Positions 1 through 7,368 of a DNA stretch of 44,585 nt are shown piece after piece. The stretch is from Nocardioidaceae bacterium (GTDB lineage: Bacteria > Actinomycetota > Actinomycetes > Propionibacteriales > Nocardioidaceae), in NCBI GenBank assembly GCA_009780515.1, contig WQZX01000019.1:1-44585 (forward strand). The letters are read 5' to 3'. The notes under the pieces were generated by a model that saw only the letters and a list, made by a program, of their open reading frames with translations, made no database searches and was not told the origin of the DNA. Position numbers and translations under genes: made by a program. How positions within the stretch are numbered: position 1 is the first letter of the stretch; each line of letters starts with the position of its first letter.

Positions 1-1
1 C

Positions 2-136
2 ACCCGGTTCCACCACCGCGTCAAGACCCACCAACCCGGCTGGCAACTCCAACAGATCGGACCAGCCAACTACCGCTGGACCACACCCCACGGCCTCATC
101 CGGATCGTCACCCCACACGGCACCTACGACGGCTGA
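2..136 (+). CDS. C-terminal end of a DUF222/HNH endonuclease family protein (partial)
   Basis: An open frame enters from the left edge and stops at TGA 134-136. The visible 44 residues include HHRVKTH, GWQLQQ and a final GTYDG. This resembles the C-terminal end of the actinobacterial DUF222 (13E12-repeat) HNH endonuclease proteins, which finish just after the HNH zinc-finger-like region (HHRxKT followed by GW and a W-T-P-G pattern). These genes are multicopy in Nocardioides-like genomes and their role is not established. The start and most of the protein lie outside the window, so the call rests on the tail alone. Confidence 0.6.
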   Translation, partial: TRFHHRVKTHQPGWQLQQIGPANYRWTTPHGLIRIVTPHGTYDG

Positions 137-145
137 TCCCCGTCG

Positions 146-442
146 TCAGCTGCGGACCAGGCGCGCGATGGCGTCGGAGGCTTCCTTGAGCTTGGCGTCG
201 GCCTCGGGGCCGCCGGCGCGTGCGGCGTCGGCGACGCAGTGGGCGAGGTGGTCCTCGAGCAGGCCGAGGGCGACCGACTGCAACGCCTTCGTGGTGGCGC
301 TGACCTGGGTGAGGATGTCGATGCAGTACTGCCCGTCCTCCACCATCCGGTGCAGGCCGCGCACCTGGCCCTCGATGCGACGGAGCCGCTTGAGGAAGGC
401 GTCGCGGTCGTCGGCGTAGCCGTGCTGGTGCTCCTCGGTCAC
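146..442 (-). CDS. csoR: CsoR-family metal-sensing transcriptional repressor (copper type)
   Basis: This 98-residue all-helical protein belongs to the CsoR/RcnR (DUF156) family, whose members release DNA when they bind a metal or sulfur ligand. The copper ligand set is visible: Cys40, then His65 and Cys69 in DHLAHC, with the spacing of CsoR Cu(I) sensors (C-x24-H-x3-C), and Tyr39 next to the first Cys. The family motif LKRLRRIEGQVRGL is at about 17-30. The start is GTG at 442, preceded by TACCCT exactly 6 nt upstream, so the mRNA is probably leaderless. No copper ATPase or chaperone gene lies beside it, so the target is not evident from context; it may act in trans. The copper assignment is strong on residues, the regulon is unknown. 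Confidence 0.88.
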   Translation of the reverse strand: MTEEHQHGYADDRDAFLKRLRRIEGQVRGLHRMVEDGQYCIDILTQVSATTKALQSVALGLLEDHLAHCVADAARAGGPEADAKLKEASDAIARLVRS

Positions 443-448
443 AGGCCG

Positions 449-454
449 AGGGTA
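449..454 (-). promoter_or_regulatory. -10 box TACCCT of a leaderless promoter for csoR
   Basis: On the minus strand TACCCT matches TANNNT and ends 6 nt before the GTG start at 442. Transcription would start at or within a base of the start codon. No Shine-Dalgarno sequence is present. Confidence 0.55.
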
Positions 455-467
455 CCCCGGGGTGGTA

Positions 468-848
468 TCAGGCGTGGGTCGACCGATGGTCCGGGCGGGG
501 GCCGAGGCAGACCGCGACGAGCTGGCCGTCGCGCTTGCCGGTGAAGACCTTCCAGCCGACGTCGAAGCTCACCAGGCGGGTGCGGCCGGAGGGGTCCTCC
601 ACGATCGCCTTGCTCGGGATCACCTCGGTGCCGAAGCCCGTGTAGGAGCAGCGGTTGTGCGACATCATGTGGTCGAGGGGGCGGGCGGAGAGGCCGATCT
701 CGGATGTGCCGGTCGTCGGTGGCTGGATCAGCACGCTGACGGCTCCGAGGCCGAAGAGGAGGGTGAGCGCGCCTGCGGTGAGGGCGGTTCGCACGTTGAT
801 CGCGATCGAGGCCCAACGCGGGCGGTCCTCGCGTGCGTTGACGAACAT
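468..848 (-). CDS. Small single-pass membrane protein of unknown function
   Basis: This protein of 126 residues has a short basic N-terminus, one membrane segment (TAGALTLLFGLGAVSVLI) and an extracytoplasmic part of about 85 residues with two cysteines (near NRCSY and VAVCLG) that could form a disulfide. I do not recognise the family. The start is chosen by a perfect AGGAGG at 855-860 (minus strand). It lies 6 nt before the ATG at 848 and only 3 nt before the ATG at 851, so 848 is preferred. It runs in the same direction as csoR, with 25 nt between them, but csoR appears to have its own promoter. Confidence 0.65.
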   Translation of the reverse strand: MFVNAREDRPRWASIAINVRTALTAGALTLLFGLGAVSVLIQPPTTGTSEIGLSARPLDHMMSHNRCSYTGFGTEVIPSKAIVEDPSGRTRLVSFDVGWKVFTGKRDGQLVAVCLGPRPDHRSTHA

Positions 849-1205
849 CATCCACCTCCTGGAGCTTGCGGGCAGCACTCAGCAGCCCCTGCGAAATCGC
901 CGGTGACGGTCCACGCTGGTCCGGATCCACTGCGGCTTCGTCCTGGCCTCGCGCTCACGGGGTTTCGCGAGAACCGGACGTGCATCTCAACGACCGCGGT
1001 CGCCCGTGGTCACGGCTCGAGATCGATCCGACCCGAGACTTGTCCATCGTCTTGCTGGGCGATGCGGCACTCACGAAGCTCAGCAGTCCCCGCGAGTGCC
1101 GCACCACGAGGACCAACGGGCCGGCCGCGGCGTCTGTTACTGCTCGGTAGGTGTGATCTGCGTCCACTCGACGCATCCCGCCGGGGGTGTTGGCAGGATG
1201 GCCCC
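849..1205. other. Intergenic region without a convincing gene
   Basis: These 357 bases separate a minus-strand membrane protein from the plus-strand MoxR gene. Short open frames exist on both strands (for example 955-1176 minus, 73 residues), but none has a ribosome site, family resemblance or the codon bias of the neighbours. The right end holds CAGGAT at 1194-1199, 6 nt before the MoxR ATG, a plausible leaderless -10. The region could hold decayed sequence. Confidence 0.4.
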
Positions 1206-2081
1206 ATGACCTGGTTCAGCTCGCCTGCAGACGCCACCGAACGACTGACCGCGGTCGGCTACCTCGCCGACACGGCGACGGCCACGACGACGTACCTCGC
1301 GGGAAGCCTGGAGAAGCCTCTGCTCCTCGAGGGTCCGGCGGGTGTGGGCAAGACAGAGCTGGCCAAGGCGGTCAGCCGCGCGACGGGCGCGGACCTGGTG
1401 CGGCTGCAGTGCTACGAGGGGCTGGACGAGGCACGAGCGCTGTACGAGTGGAACTACAAGAAGCAGCTGCTCGCCATCCAGGCCGTCGACCACGAGTCGG
1501 ACCGCTCGTGGAGCGAGACCCATGACGAGATCTTCACCGAGGAGTTCCTGCTGACGCGGCCGCTGCTGACCGCGATCCGCCGCGAAGAGCCGACGGTGCT
1601 CCTGATCGACGAGGTCGACAAGACCGACATCGAGGTCGAGGGCCTGCTGCTGGAGGTCCTGTCGGACTTCCAGGTCACCATCCCCGAGCTCGGCACCGTG
1701 ACCTCGACCCGGCGGCCGTTCGTCGTGCTGACGTCGAACGCCAGCCGTGAGCTCTCCGAGGCGGTCAAGCGACGCTGCCTCTACCTCCACCTGGACTACC
1801 CCGACGCCCACCGCGAGCGCGAGATCCTGCAGGCCCAGGTGCCCGACCTCGACGACGCCATCGCCGAGCAGCTGGTGGCGACGGTCGGCAGGCTGCGCGA
1901 GCTGGAGCTGAAGAAGGCGCCGTCGATCGCCGAGGCCGTCGACTGGGCGCGGACCCTGATCGCGCTGGAGATCCGCAACCTCGACGAGGAGGCGATCCGT
2001 ACGACGCTGGGTGCGGTGCTCAAGCACCAGACCGACCACGAGCGGGCGATCAAGGAGCTGCGCCTCGGGGCGCGACGCTGA
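1206..2081 (+). CDS. MoxR-family AAA+ ATPase
   Basis: A 291-residue AAA+ ATPase of the MoxR type, a family of chaperone-like ATPases that help mature metal or cofactor enzymes together with a von Willebrand A partner. The Walker A GPAGVGKTEL lies at about 43-52 and the Walker B LLIDEVDK at about 134-141. The sensor region VLTSNASRELSEAVKRRC and a C-terminal lid helix follow. The next gene encodes the VWA partner and begins 1 nt after this stop, the usual MoxR/CoxE pairing. Start at ATG 1206, with CAGGAT 6 nt upstream and no clear Shine-Dalgarno. CoxD-like ATPases are the closest named relatives; the client here is unknown, because no molybdenum hydroxylase genes are in the window. Confidence 0.88.
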   Translation: MTWFSSPADATERLTAVGYLADTATATTTYLAGSLEKPLLLEGPAGVGKTELAKAVSRATGADLVRLQCYEGLDEARALYEWNYKKQLLAIQAVDHESDRSWSETHDEIFTEEFLLTRPLLTAIRREEPTVLLIDEVDKTDIEVEGLLLEVLSDFQVTIPELGTVTSTRRPFVVLTSNASRELSEAVKRRCLYLHLDYPDAHREREILQAQVPDLDDAIAEQLVATVGRLRELELKKAPSIAEAVDWARTLIALEIRNLDEEAIRTTLGAVLKHQTDHERAIKELRLGARR

Positions 2082-2082
2082 C

Positions 2083-3528
2083 ATGGTCTCGACAGGCTCG
2101 ACCTCCGGCGGAGGCTCCGGTCTCCTCGACCGCCACCTCGGCTTCATCGAGGCGCTGCGCGGCGCCGGCCTGTCGGTCTCCCTGGCCGAGGACCTCGACT
2201 CGGTCTCCGCGCTCGCCGCGATCGGCTGGGGATCGCGAGCGATGGTGCGCGACGCGCTCGCGGCGACGCTGCTGAAGCGCCAGGCCCACCGCACCACCTT
2301 CGACGCGCTCTTCGACGTCTACTTCCCGCGGATGGTCGGCGACGGGGTCTCGACAGGCTCGATCACCCTGGACGGCTCGACCACCACCGACGGCGCCGAG
2401 AGCGACCGGCCGATCACCCGCGATGCACTGGAGCTGCGCGAGTTCCGCGACCGGCTCGCCGAGGCCCTCGAGTCCGACGAGTACGACGACCAGCTGATGC
2501 TCCGCATGGCGGCCGAGATGGTCGGCCGGTTCGGCGCGATGCCGGGCCGCGGACCAGGGCTGTCGTCCTGGTCGGCGTACACGGCCCTGCAGCGGGTCGC
2601 GCCCCAGGAGCTCGTGGACAGGATCGCTGCCGGCCTGATGCGCGACAGCGACGACGAGGGTGTCCGCGAGGACGCGGCGCGGCTCGCCAACCGGCGGATC
2701 GGCACCTTCACACGACAGGTCGAGGGCGACGCCCGCCGCCGCATCGCCGAGGAGAAGGGGCCCGACCACATCGCCGACGTCGCCGTCCGGCCGAGCATCG
2801 ACAAGCTCGCGTTCATGTCGGCACGCCGGGTCGACCTCGAGGAGATGCGCCGCGAGATCTTCCCGCTGGCACGACGCCTGGCGACCCGGCTGGCCAAGGA
2901 GCAGCACTCACGACAGCGCGGTCCGCTGGACTTCCGGCGTACGGTCCGGGCGTCGATCGCCACCGGCGGGGTGCCGATCACGACGCACCACAAGCCCAAG
3001 CGACCGCACCGCACCGACCTCGTCGTGCTGTGCGACGTCAGCGGCTCGGTCGCCAGCTTCGCCCAGTTCACGCTGCTCTTCGTGTGGGCGCTGCGCGAGG
3101 TGTTCCAGTCGATGCGGGCGTTCACGTTCATCGACCACGTGCACGAGGTGACGCCGTACTTCCGCCCCGGAGCGGACCCCGCCGATGTGCTCGCGGACCT
3201 CGCTGCCAGCGCCTCGCACGCAGCGCTGTGGGGGCGGACCAACTACGGCCGCGCGTTCACCAAGTTCGAGGAGGAGCACCTCGACGCGCTCACGCCGAAG
3301 ACGACCCTGCTCGTCCTCGGCGACGCGCGTAGCAACTACAGCGACCTCCACGAGGAGACGCTGCGGCGCCTGACCGGATCGGTCCGCCGCTGCTTCTGGC
3401 TCAACCCCGAGCACGAGCGCAACTGGGGGACCGGCGACTCCGCCGCGCCGACGTACTCCCGGATCGTGCCGATGATCGAGTGCCGCAACCTCGAGCAGCT
3501 GAGCGACTTCGTGCACGACCTCGTCTGA
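2083..3528 (+). CDS. VWA domain-containing protein, CoxE-like
   Basis: A 481-residue protein of the CoxE/YeaD-like group that partners MoxR ATPases. The C-terminal half holds a von Willebrand A domain with the metal-ion site DVSGS (in LCDVSGSVASF), while the N-terminal half is helical. The gene starts at ATG 2083, one base after the moxR stop, so the two are probably co-translated. Two copies of a dispersed 19-bp repeat lie inside the gene. One starts at the last base of the start codon and gives the N-terminus M-VSTGST; the other lies near residue 88 and gives GVSTGSI. Both add a Ser/Thr/Gly-rich loop in a position that should be unstructured. The stop codon abuts the stop of the convergent gene with no spacer. 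Confidence 0.85.
   Translation: MVSTGSTSGGGSGLLDRHLGFIEALRGAGLSVSLAEDLDSVSALAAIGWGSRAMVRDALAATLLKRQAHRTTFDALFDVYFPRMVGDGVSTGSITLDGSTTTDGAESDRPITRDALELREFRDRLAEALESDEYDDQLMLRMAAEMVGRFGAMPGRGPGLSSWSAYTALQRVAPQELVDRIAAGLMRDSDDEGVREDAARLANRRIGTFTRQVEGDARRRIAEEKGPDHIADVAVRPSIDKLAFMSARRVDLEEMRREIFPLARRLATRLAKEQHSRQRGPLDFRRTVRASIATGGVPITTHHKPKRPHRTDLVVLCDVSGSVASFAQFTLLFVWALREVFQSMRAFTFIDHVHEVTPYFRPGADPADVLADLAASASHAALWGRTNYGRAFTKFEEEHLDALTPKTTLLVLGDARSNYSDLHEETLRRLTGSVRRCFWLNPEHERNWGTGDSAAPTYSRIVPMIECRNLEQLSDFVHDLV
2085..2103 (+). repeat. Dispersed 19-bp repeat, copy 1 (inside the VWA gene)
   Basis: The copy reads GGTCTCGACAGGCTCGACC and begins at the last base of the VWA start codon, giving M-VSTGST. 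The same 17-base core occurs at 2346 and, inverted, at 15371. Confidence 0.75.
2346..2367 (+). repeat. Dispersed 19-bp repeat, copy 2 (inside the VWA gene)
   Basis: The copy shares GGTCTCGACAGGCTCGA with copy 1 and continues TCACC. It is in frame and encodes VSTGSI. A partial echo (GGCTCGACCACC) follows about 6 bp later, so the insert may be longer than the core. Confidence 0.7.
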
Positions 3529-4761
3529 TCAGGCGAGGTAGCCGAGCTCCCGGAGTCGATCGGCGAACGCCACGAGGGCGGGGTGCTCGGAGGAGTCGGC
3601 GGTGCGGCCGGCGGACACGAGTGCCTCGTCGTCGGCGCCGTCGTACAGGACCGTCAGGCGCTGCTCGTCCTTGGCGTTGATCAGCGAGCCCAGGAGCGCG
3701 ACCGGATCGGTGCGGTGGTCGAACGACAGCACCGGTACGCCGGCGGGCAGGCCGCGGAGGTGGGACGCGGGTGAGCTCGCCGTGATGACCTGGTCGACCC
3801 GAAGGTGACCGGACCTCGCGAGGTCGATGGCCGCACCACCGCTCGCGCCGCCGGCGACGCCGACCACCCGGGTCGCGCTGCCGAGCGTCTCCGCGAGCCC
3901 CGGGCCGAGCGCGTCGACCATCGGCTGGCCGCTGACCAGCCCACCGCCGTCGCCGGCGTCGACCGTCGCCGGCAGCAGGACCACCGCTCGGTCCGGCCCG
4001 ATCCGGCGTACGCCGAGGGAGCCGGTGGTTGCTTGCAGCTCGCGGAGCAGGTCGCCGAGGCCGGCCAGCGGAGTCGTGTCGGCGACCTCGGCGCCGGGCT
4101 GCTCGGTGACGTCGCCGGAGACGCCGGCGGCCGCGTCGCGCACGGCGGCGCCCAGCCCGGACGTCAGCGCCTCCACGCCGATGGCGCGCAGGCCGCCGCG
4201 GGCGACGGCGGGGTCGTCGGCGAGCGCCGAGGAGGTCAGCATCCCGCGCACCTGCAGGCTCTCGACGAGCCCGCCGCCGGTCGTGACGTGCTCCATCAGG
4301 TCGGGGTGCGCCAGCGCGAGCTCGCCGAGGTACGCCGCCATCCCGTCGCGGTCGAGCGCCCCGGTCTCGATCAGGCCCGCGGCGACCACCGCCCCACCGA
4401 GCTCGATCTCGGGAGCGAGGTAGCCGATCGCGCGGCCCGCGATCGAGCCGAGGGTCTGGTAGGCGGCGGTCTGGAGCTCGTCGATCCAGCGGTAGGTCAG
4501 CACGGTGGCCCGCAGCACGAGTGCGTCCGCGTCGAGCTCGAGCGAGCGCGTCAGCAGCCCCCGCTTGCCCACCGTCGCGGTGCGGATGGCGTCCTCGGCG
4601 TCGGACCAGGTGCGCGGGGACAGCTCGGCGGACTCGGCGACCGCAGGGTCGGCCAGCACGTCCGGGCCGAGCGAGGACCACTCGCGCATCCGCTCCCCGG
4701 CCTGGTCGTAGGCGTCGGCGAGGCGGAGGAGCTCGTCGTACCTGTCGGTCTCGGGGGTCAT
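3529..4761 (-). CDS. Alpha/beta-hydrolase-like protein of an ESX-type gene set
   Basis: A 410-residue protein, third in a three-gene minus-strand operon after a WXG-type and an EspG-like protein, and overlapping the latter by 4 bases (ATGA). The first ~200 residues look helical. The C-terminal part has the order of an alpha/beta hydrolase: a nucleophile elbow GASGG (Ser near 307), an acid candidate in FDHRTDP (Asp 348 or 352) and a His candidate in SSEHP (near 393). No signal peptide or membrane segment is seen. It recalls DUF1023-type hydrolases that accompany type VII secretion genes, but the resemblance is distant. It could be a lipid or peptidoglycan-active enzyme, or a substrate of secretion. 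The fold is inferred by eye; the substrate is unknown. Confidence 0.6.
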   Translation of the reverse strand: MTPETDRYDELLRLADAYDQAGERMREWSSLGPDVLADPAVAESAELSPRTWSDAEDAIRTATVGKRGLLTRSLELDADALVLRATVLTYRWIDELQTAAYQTLGSIAGRAIGYLAPEIELGGAVVAAGLIETGALDRDGMAAYLGELALAHPDLMEHVTTGGGLVESLQVRGMLTSSALADDPAVARGGLRAIGVEALTSGLGAAVRDAAAGVSGDVTEQPGAEVADTTPLAGLGDLLRELQATTGSLGVRRIGPDRAVVLLPATVDAGDGGGLVSGQPMVDALGPGLAETLGSATRVVGVAGGASGGAAIDLARSGHLRVDQVITASSPASHLRGLPAGVPVLSFDHRTDPVALLGSLINAKDEQRLTVLYDGADDEALVSAGRTADSSEHPALVAFADRLRELGYLA

Positions 4762-5687
4762 CGCGCGGCCGCCAGGGTCGGGGCCAGCAGGGCTGCCAGG
4801 TCGGTCGGCTCGGCGGCCTCGATCGCGAGCCGCCGGCCGCCGGGGGTGCGGTAGGGACGCAGGTGCCGCCAGCCGTCGTTGACCAGAGTCCAGGAGACGA
4901 CGCCGATGCTGCGCGGCGGATCGTCCGCCTCGGTGCGGGCCACCAACGCGCGCAGCCGGCCCCGCGACTCGGTGGCGAGCGCGAGCAGGGCTCGGCGTAC
5001 GTCGGCGCGACCGAGCTCGCCGTCCGGCCCCGTGCAGGCGTGGCCGGCGTCGAGCAGGACGTCGACGAGGTCGGTGCGGCCGGCGGCGAGCGCGTCGGCG
5101 ACCGATTCCGCGAGGCCGAGCGGCACGTCGAGGTGCGACGGCACCTGCGAGCCCGTCCGCTCGACCTCCTCGGGCACGGTGACGGTGCGCGCGAGCTCGG
5201 CGGCCCAGGCGTCGGGGGAGTACCAGGACAGCTCGAAAACCACGCCGTCGGAGGTCGCCAGCGTGGCGACCGCGTCGGACGACTCCCGGTGCCAGGCCCG
5301 CGCCCGGGCGCCGGGCAGCGCGACGTCGAGGTCGATCGCGACCGCCGGCTTGGCGAGAAGGCCGAGCGCGCCGGCGACGCCCGCGTCGAGAGCGCCGGCG
5401 GTGACCAGGCCGCGTCGTACGAGGCTGTCGGCGGCGTCGGGCAGGGTGGCCAGGAGGGCGCGGAAGGCGGCGTCGTCGCTCCCGGCGGGGGTGCCGCCCA
5501 GACGGCTCTCCATCGCGCCGGCGCTCGGCGCCTCGGCCACGGCGAACGGCAGCGGCGCGCCACCCGCGAGGCGGGCCGCCTCCTGCAGCTCGGGCAGCGT
5601 CAGGCCGATCCGGCGGGGAGCGTCGGCGACGGCGTCGCCGGTGGGCCGGGCGAGCGGGGGCTCGGCGGTCAGGTCGATGATGGGCAC
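4758..5687 (-). CDS. EspG-like ESX secretion-associated protein
   Basis: A 309-residue protein resembling the EspG family (PF14011), cytosolic chaperones that bind PE/PPE or WXG-type substrates of type VII secretion. The family opening is seen as LTLPELQEAARLAGGAPLPF near residue 29, and the family-like closing strands as SWTLVNDGWRHLRPY near 262-276. The start is GTG 5687 with GGAAGG 6 nt upstream. The gene follows the WXG-type gene by 27 nt and overlaps the next gene by 4 nt, so the three form one unit. No EccB, EccC, EccD or MycP gene is within reach. The family call is by eye and would benefit from a profile search. Confidence 0.6.
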   Translation of the reverse strand: MPIIDLTAEPPLARPTGDAVADAPRRIGLTLPELQEAARLAGGAPLPFAVAEAPSAGAMESRLGGTPAGSDDAAFRALLATLPDAADSLVRRGLVTAGALDAGVAGALGLLAKPAVAIDLDVALPGARARAWHRESSDAVATLATSDGVVFELSWYSPDAWAAELARTVTVPEEVERTGSQVPSHLDVPLGLAESVADALAAGRTDLVDVLLDAGHACTGPDGELGRADVRRALLALATESRGRLRALVARTEADDPPRSIGVVSWTLVNDGWRHLRPYRTPGGRRLAIEAAEPTDLAALLAPTLAAAR

Positions 5688-5714
5688 GGGTCGCCTTCCG
5701 AGGTGCGGTGCGGG

Positions 5715-6164
5715 CTAGAGCCCGGGGAGGTCTACGGTCAGCCAGTCCTTGTGGCCGTCCGGCGGCGGCTCGAAGGCCAGCAGGACGGCGTCGTCCTCGG
5801 CCGGCGCGACGCGGAGCTCCGGCGCACGGTCGGCGTTGTCGCGCTCGATCGCGGCGGCCCGTTCGCGTGCTCCCTCGACCAGGCGCTCGGCGCGCTGCTG
5901 GACCTCGGCGATGCGCTCCTTGGCCTCGTCGACGGCGTGCCGGTGGGACGCGAGGGCGTCGGACGCCGACTGGTGCAGCTCGCCGAGGTCGCGCAGCGTC
6001 GCGGCACGCTCGCCGATCCGGCCGTGCAGCGCGGCGGCGGCACGGCCACGCCATCCGACGGCCTCGGTCTGCGCGACGAGGCGGTCGGCGAGGGCGTGCA
6101 GCTCGACGCCCTGCTCGCGCAGCTGGTCGGTGCGGCGCTTGATCTGGGGGGAGTCGCCGTACAT
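5715..6164 (-). CDS. WXG100-like helical protein
   Basis: A 149-residue helical protein with the WXG signature as GWRGRA near residues 38-43, placed between two long amphipathic helices (about 5-35 and 45-105), as in ESAT-6/CFP-10-like proteins. It continues for about 45 residues with an acidic, proline-containing tail (PPPDGHKDW) not found in minimal WXG100 proteins. It heads a three-gene operon with EspG-like and hydrolase-like genes, which fits a secreted substrate and its chaperone. The ATG at 6164 is preceded by TAGGGC 7 nt upstream, a weak leaderless-type -10. The C-terminal YxxxD/E secretion signal is not obvious, so secretion is not proven. Confidence 0.6.
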   Translation of the reverse strand: MYGDSPQIKRRTDQLREQGVELHALADRLVAQTEAVGWRGRAAAALHGRIGERAATLRDLGELHQSASDALASHRHAVDEAKERIAEVQQRAERLVEGARERAAAIERDNADRAPELRVAPAEDDAVLLAFEPPPDGHKDWLTVDLPGL

Positions 6165-6194
6165 GTCGCGCGCCCTACCCGTGTTCGGCGATGG

Positions 6195-7364
6195 CTAAAC
6201 CACCGCCCGCAGCCGGGCCAGCGCCTCGGTGATGTCGCCGGCCGAGCCGGCGAAGCTGAACCGCACGAACCTGTTGCCGACCGAGGTGTCGAAGTCGACG
6301 CCGGTCGCCACCGCGACCCCGGTCCGGGCGAGCAGGCCGTGCGCGAACGCCATCGAGTCCTCGGTGAGGTGGCCGACGTCGGCGTACACGTAGAAGGCGC
6401 CGTCGGCCGGCGCCAGCCCGGTGATGCCGAGGTCGCGCAGCCCGTCGAGGAGCAGCGTGCGGTTGTCGGCGTAGCGACGTACGTGGCCGTCCAGCTCGGC
6501 GTACGACGCCTCGTCGAACGCCGCGATCGCCGCGTGCTGCGCGAGCACCGGCGGGCAGATGCTGAAGTTGCCGGTCAGCACGTCGACGGCCCGGCGCAGC
6601 CGCTCGGGCGCCAGCATCCAGCCAAGGCGCCAGCCGGTCATCGAGAAGTACTTCGAGAACGAGCCGAACACCACCGCCTCCCGGCTGGTCTCCCACGCCG
6701 AGTGGTCGCGGCCGCTCGCATACGAGATGCCGTGGTAGATCTCGTCGGAGATCAGCTGTACGCCGGACTCCTCGCACCACCGCGCGATGGCGGCGAGCTC
6801 GTCGGGCAGCAGCATCGTGCCGGTCGGGTTGGCCGGGCTGGCGACGACGAGCGCGGCCAGCGGGCTCGCGGCGTGGGCGGCCTCGAGCTGGTCGACGGTC
6901 GGCTGGAAGCGGGTCGCCGGGCCGGCGTCGATCTCGACGACCTCGCAGCCCAGGGCGGCCAGCACGTTGCGGTAGCAGGGGTAGCCCGGGCGGGCGATGC
7001 CCACGCGGTCGCCGACCTCGCAGGCCGCGAGGAACGCCAGCAGGAAGCCGCCGCTGCTGCCCGTCGTCGCGACGACGGACGACGGGTCGACGTCGAGGTC
7101 GTAGGTCCGCCGGTAGTGGCCGGCGATCGCATGCCGGAGCTCGCCGATGCCGACGGCGGGGGTGTAGCCGAGCGGGTCGCCGCTCGCCAGCAGCCGCGTG
7201 GCCTCGGCGACCACGGGCGCGGGCGCGCCGGTCGAGGGCTGCCCGGCGCAGAGGTTGACCAGGTCGCCGTGGGTCCGTTGCCGCTCGGTCGCAGCCGCCA
7301 GCAGGTCCATGACGTGGAAGGGCGGCACGTTCGCCCGCTGAGCGGCTTCGAGGCGGGAGGTCAC
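6195..7364 (-). CDS. Pyridoxal-phosphate aminotransferase, class I/II
   Basis: A 389-residue fold-type I aminotransferase. Visible are the substrate/PLP region (GSSGGFLLAF near 103-112), ASPANPTG near 165, the Asp of SDEIYHGI that pairs with the pyridine nitrogen, the Schiff-base lysine in GSFSKYFSMTGWRLG (Lys near 236), and the carboxylate-binding Arg in RFVRFSFAG near the C-terminus. It resembles the AspC/MalY-like group of generic aminotransferases; the amino acid used cannot be told from sequence. The start is GTG 7364, only 4 nt after the stop of the upstream FAD dehydrogenase gene, so the two are co-transcribed and probably under the KstR-like operator at 8864. Confidence 0.87.
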   Translation of the reverse strand: MTSRLEAAQRANVPPFHVMDLLAAATERQRTHGDLVNLCAGQPSTGAPAPVVAEATRLLASGDPLGYTPAVGIGELRHAIAGHYRRTYDLDVDPSSVVATTGSSGGFLLAFLAACEVGDRVGIARPGYPCYRNVLAALGCEVVEIDAGPATRFQPTVDQLEAAHAASPLAALVVASPANPTGTMLLPDELAAIARWCEESGVQLISDEIYHGISYASGRDHSAWETSREAVVFGSFSKYFSMTGWRLGWMLAPERLRRAVDVLTGNFSICPPVLAQHAAIAAFDEASYAELDGHVRRYADNRTLLLDGLRDLGITGLAPADGAFYVYADVGHLTEDSMAFAHGLLARTGVAVATGVDFDTSVGNRFVRFSFAGSAGDITEALARLRAVV

Positions 7365-7368
7365 CCCG

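Noticed and set aside
955..1176. 73-residue minus-strand frame in the 849-1205 gap
   Set aside because: No ribosome site, no leaderless-type box and no family resemblance.
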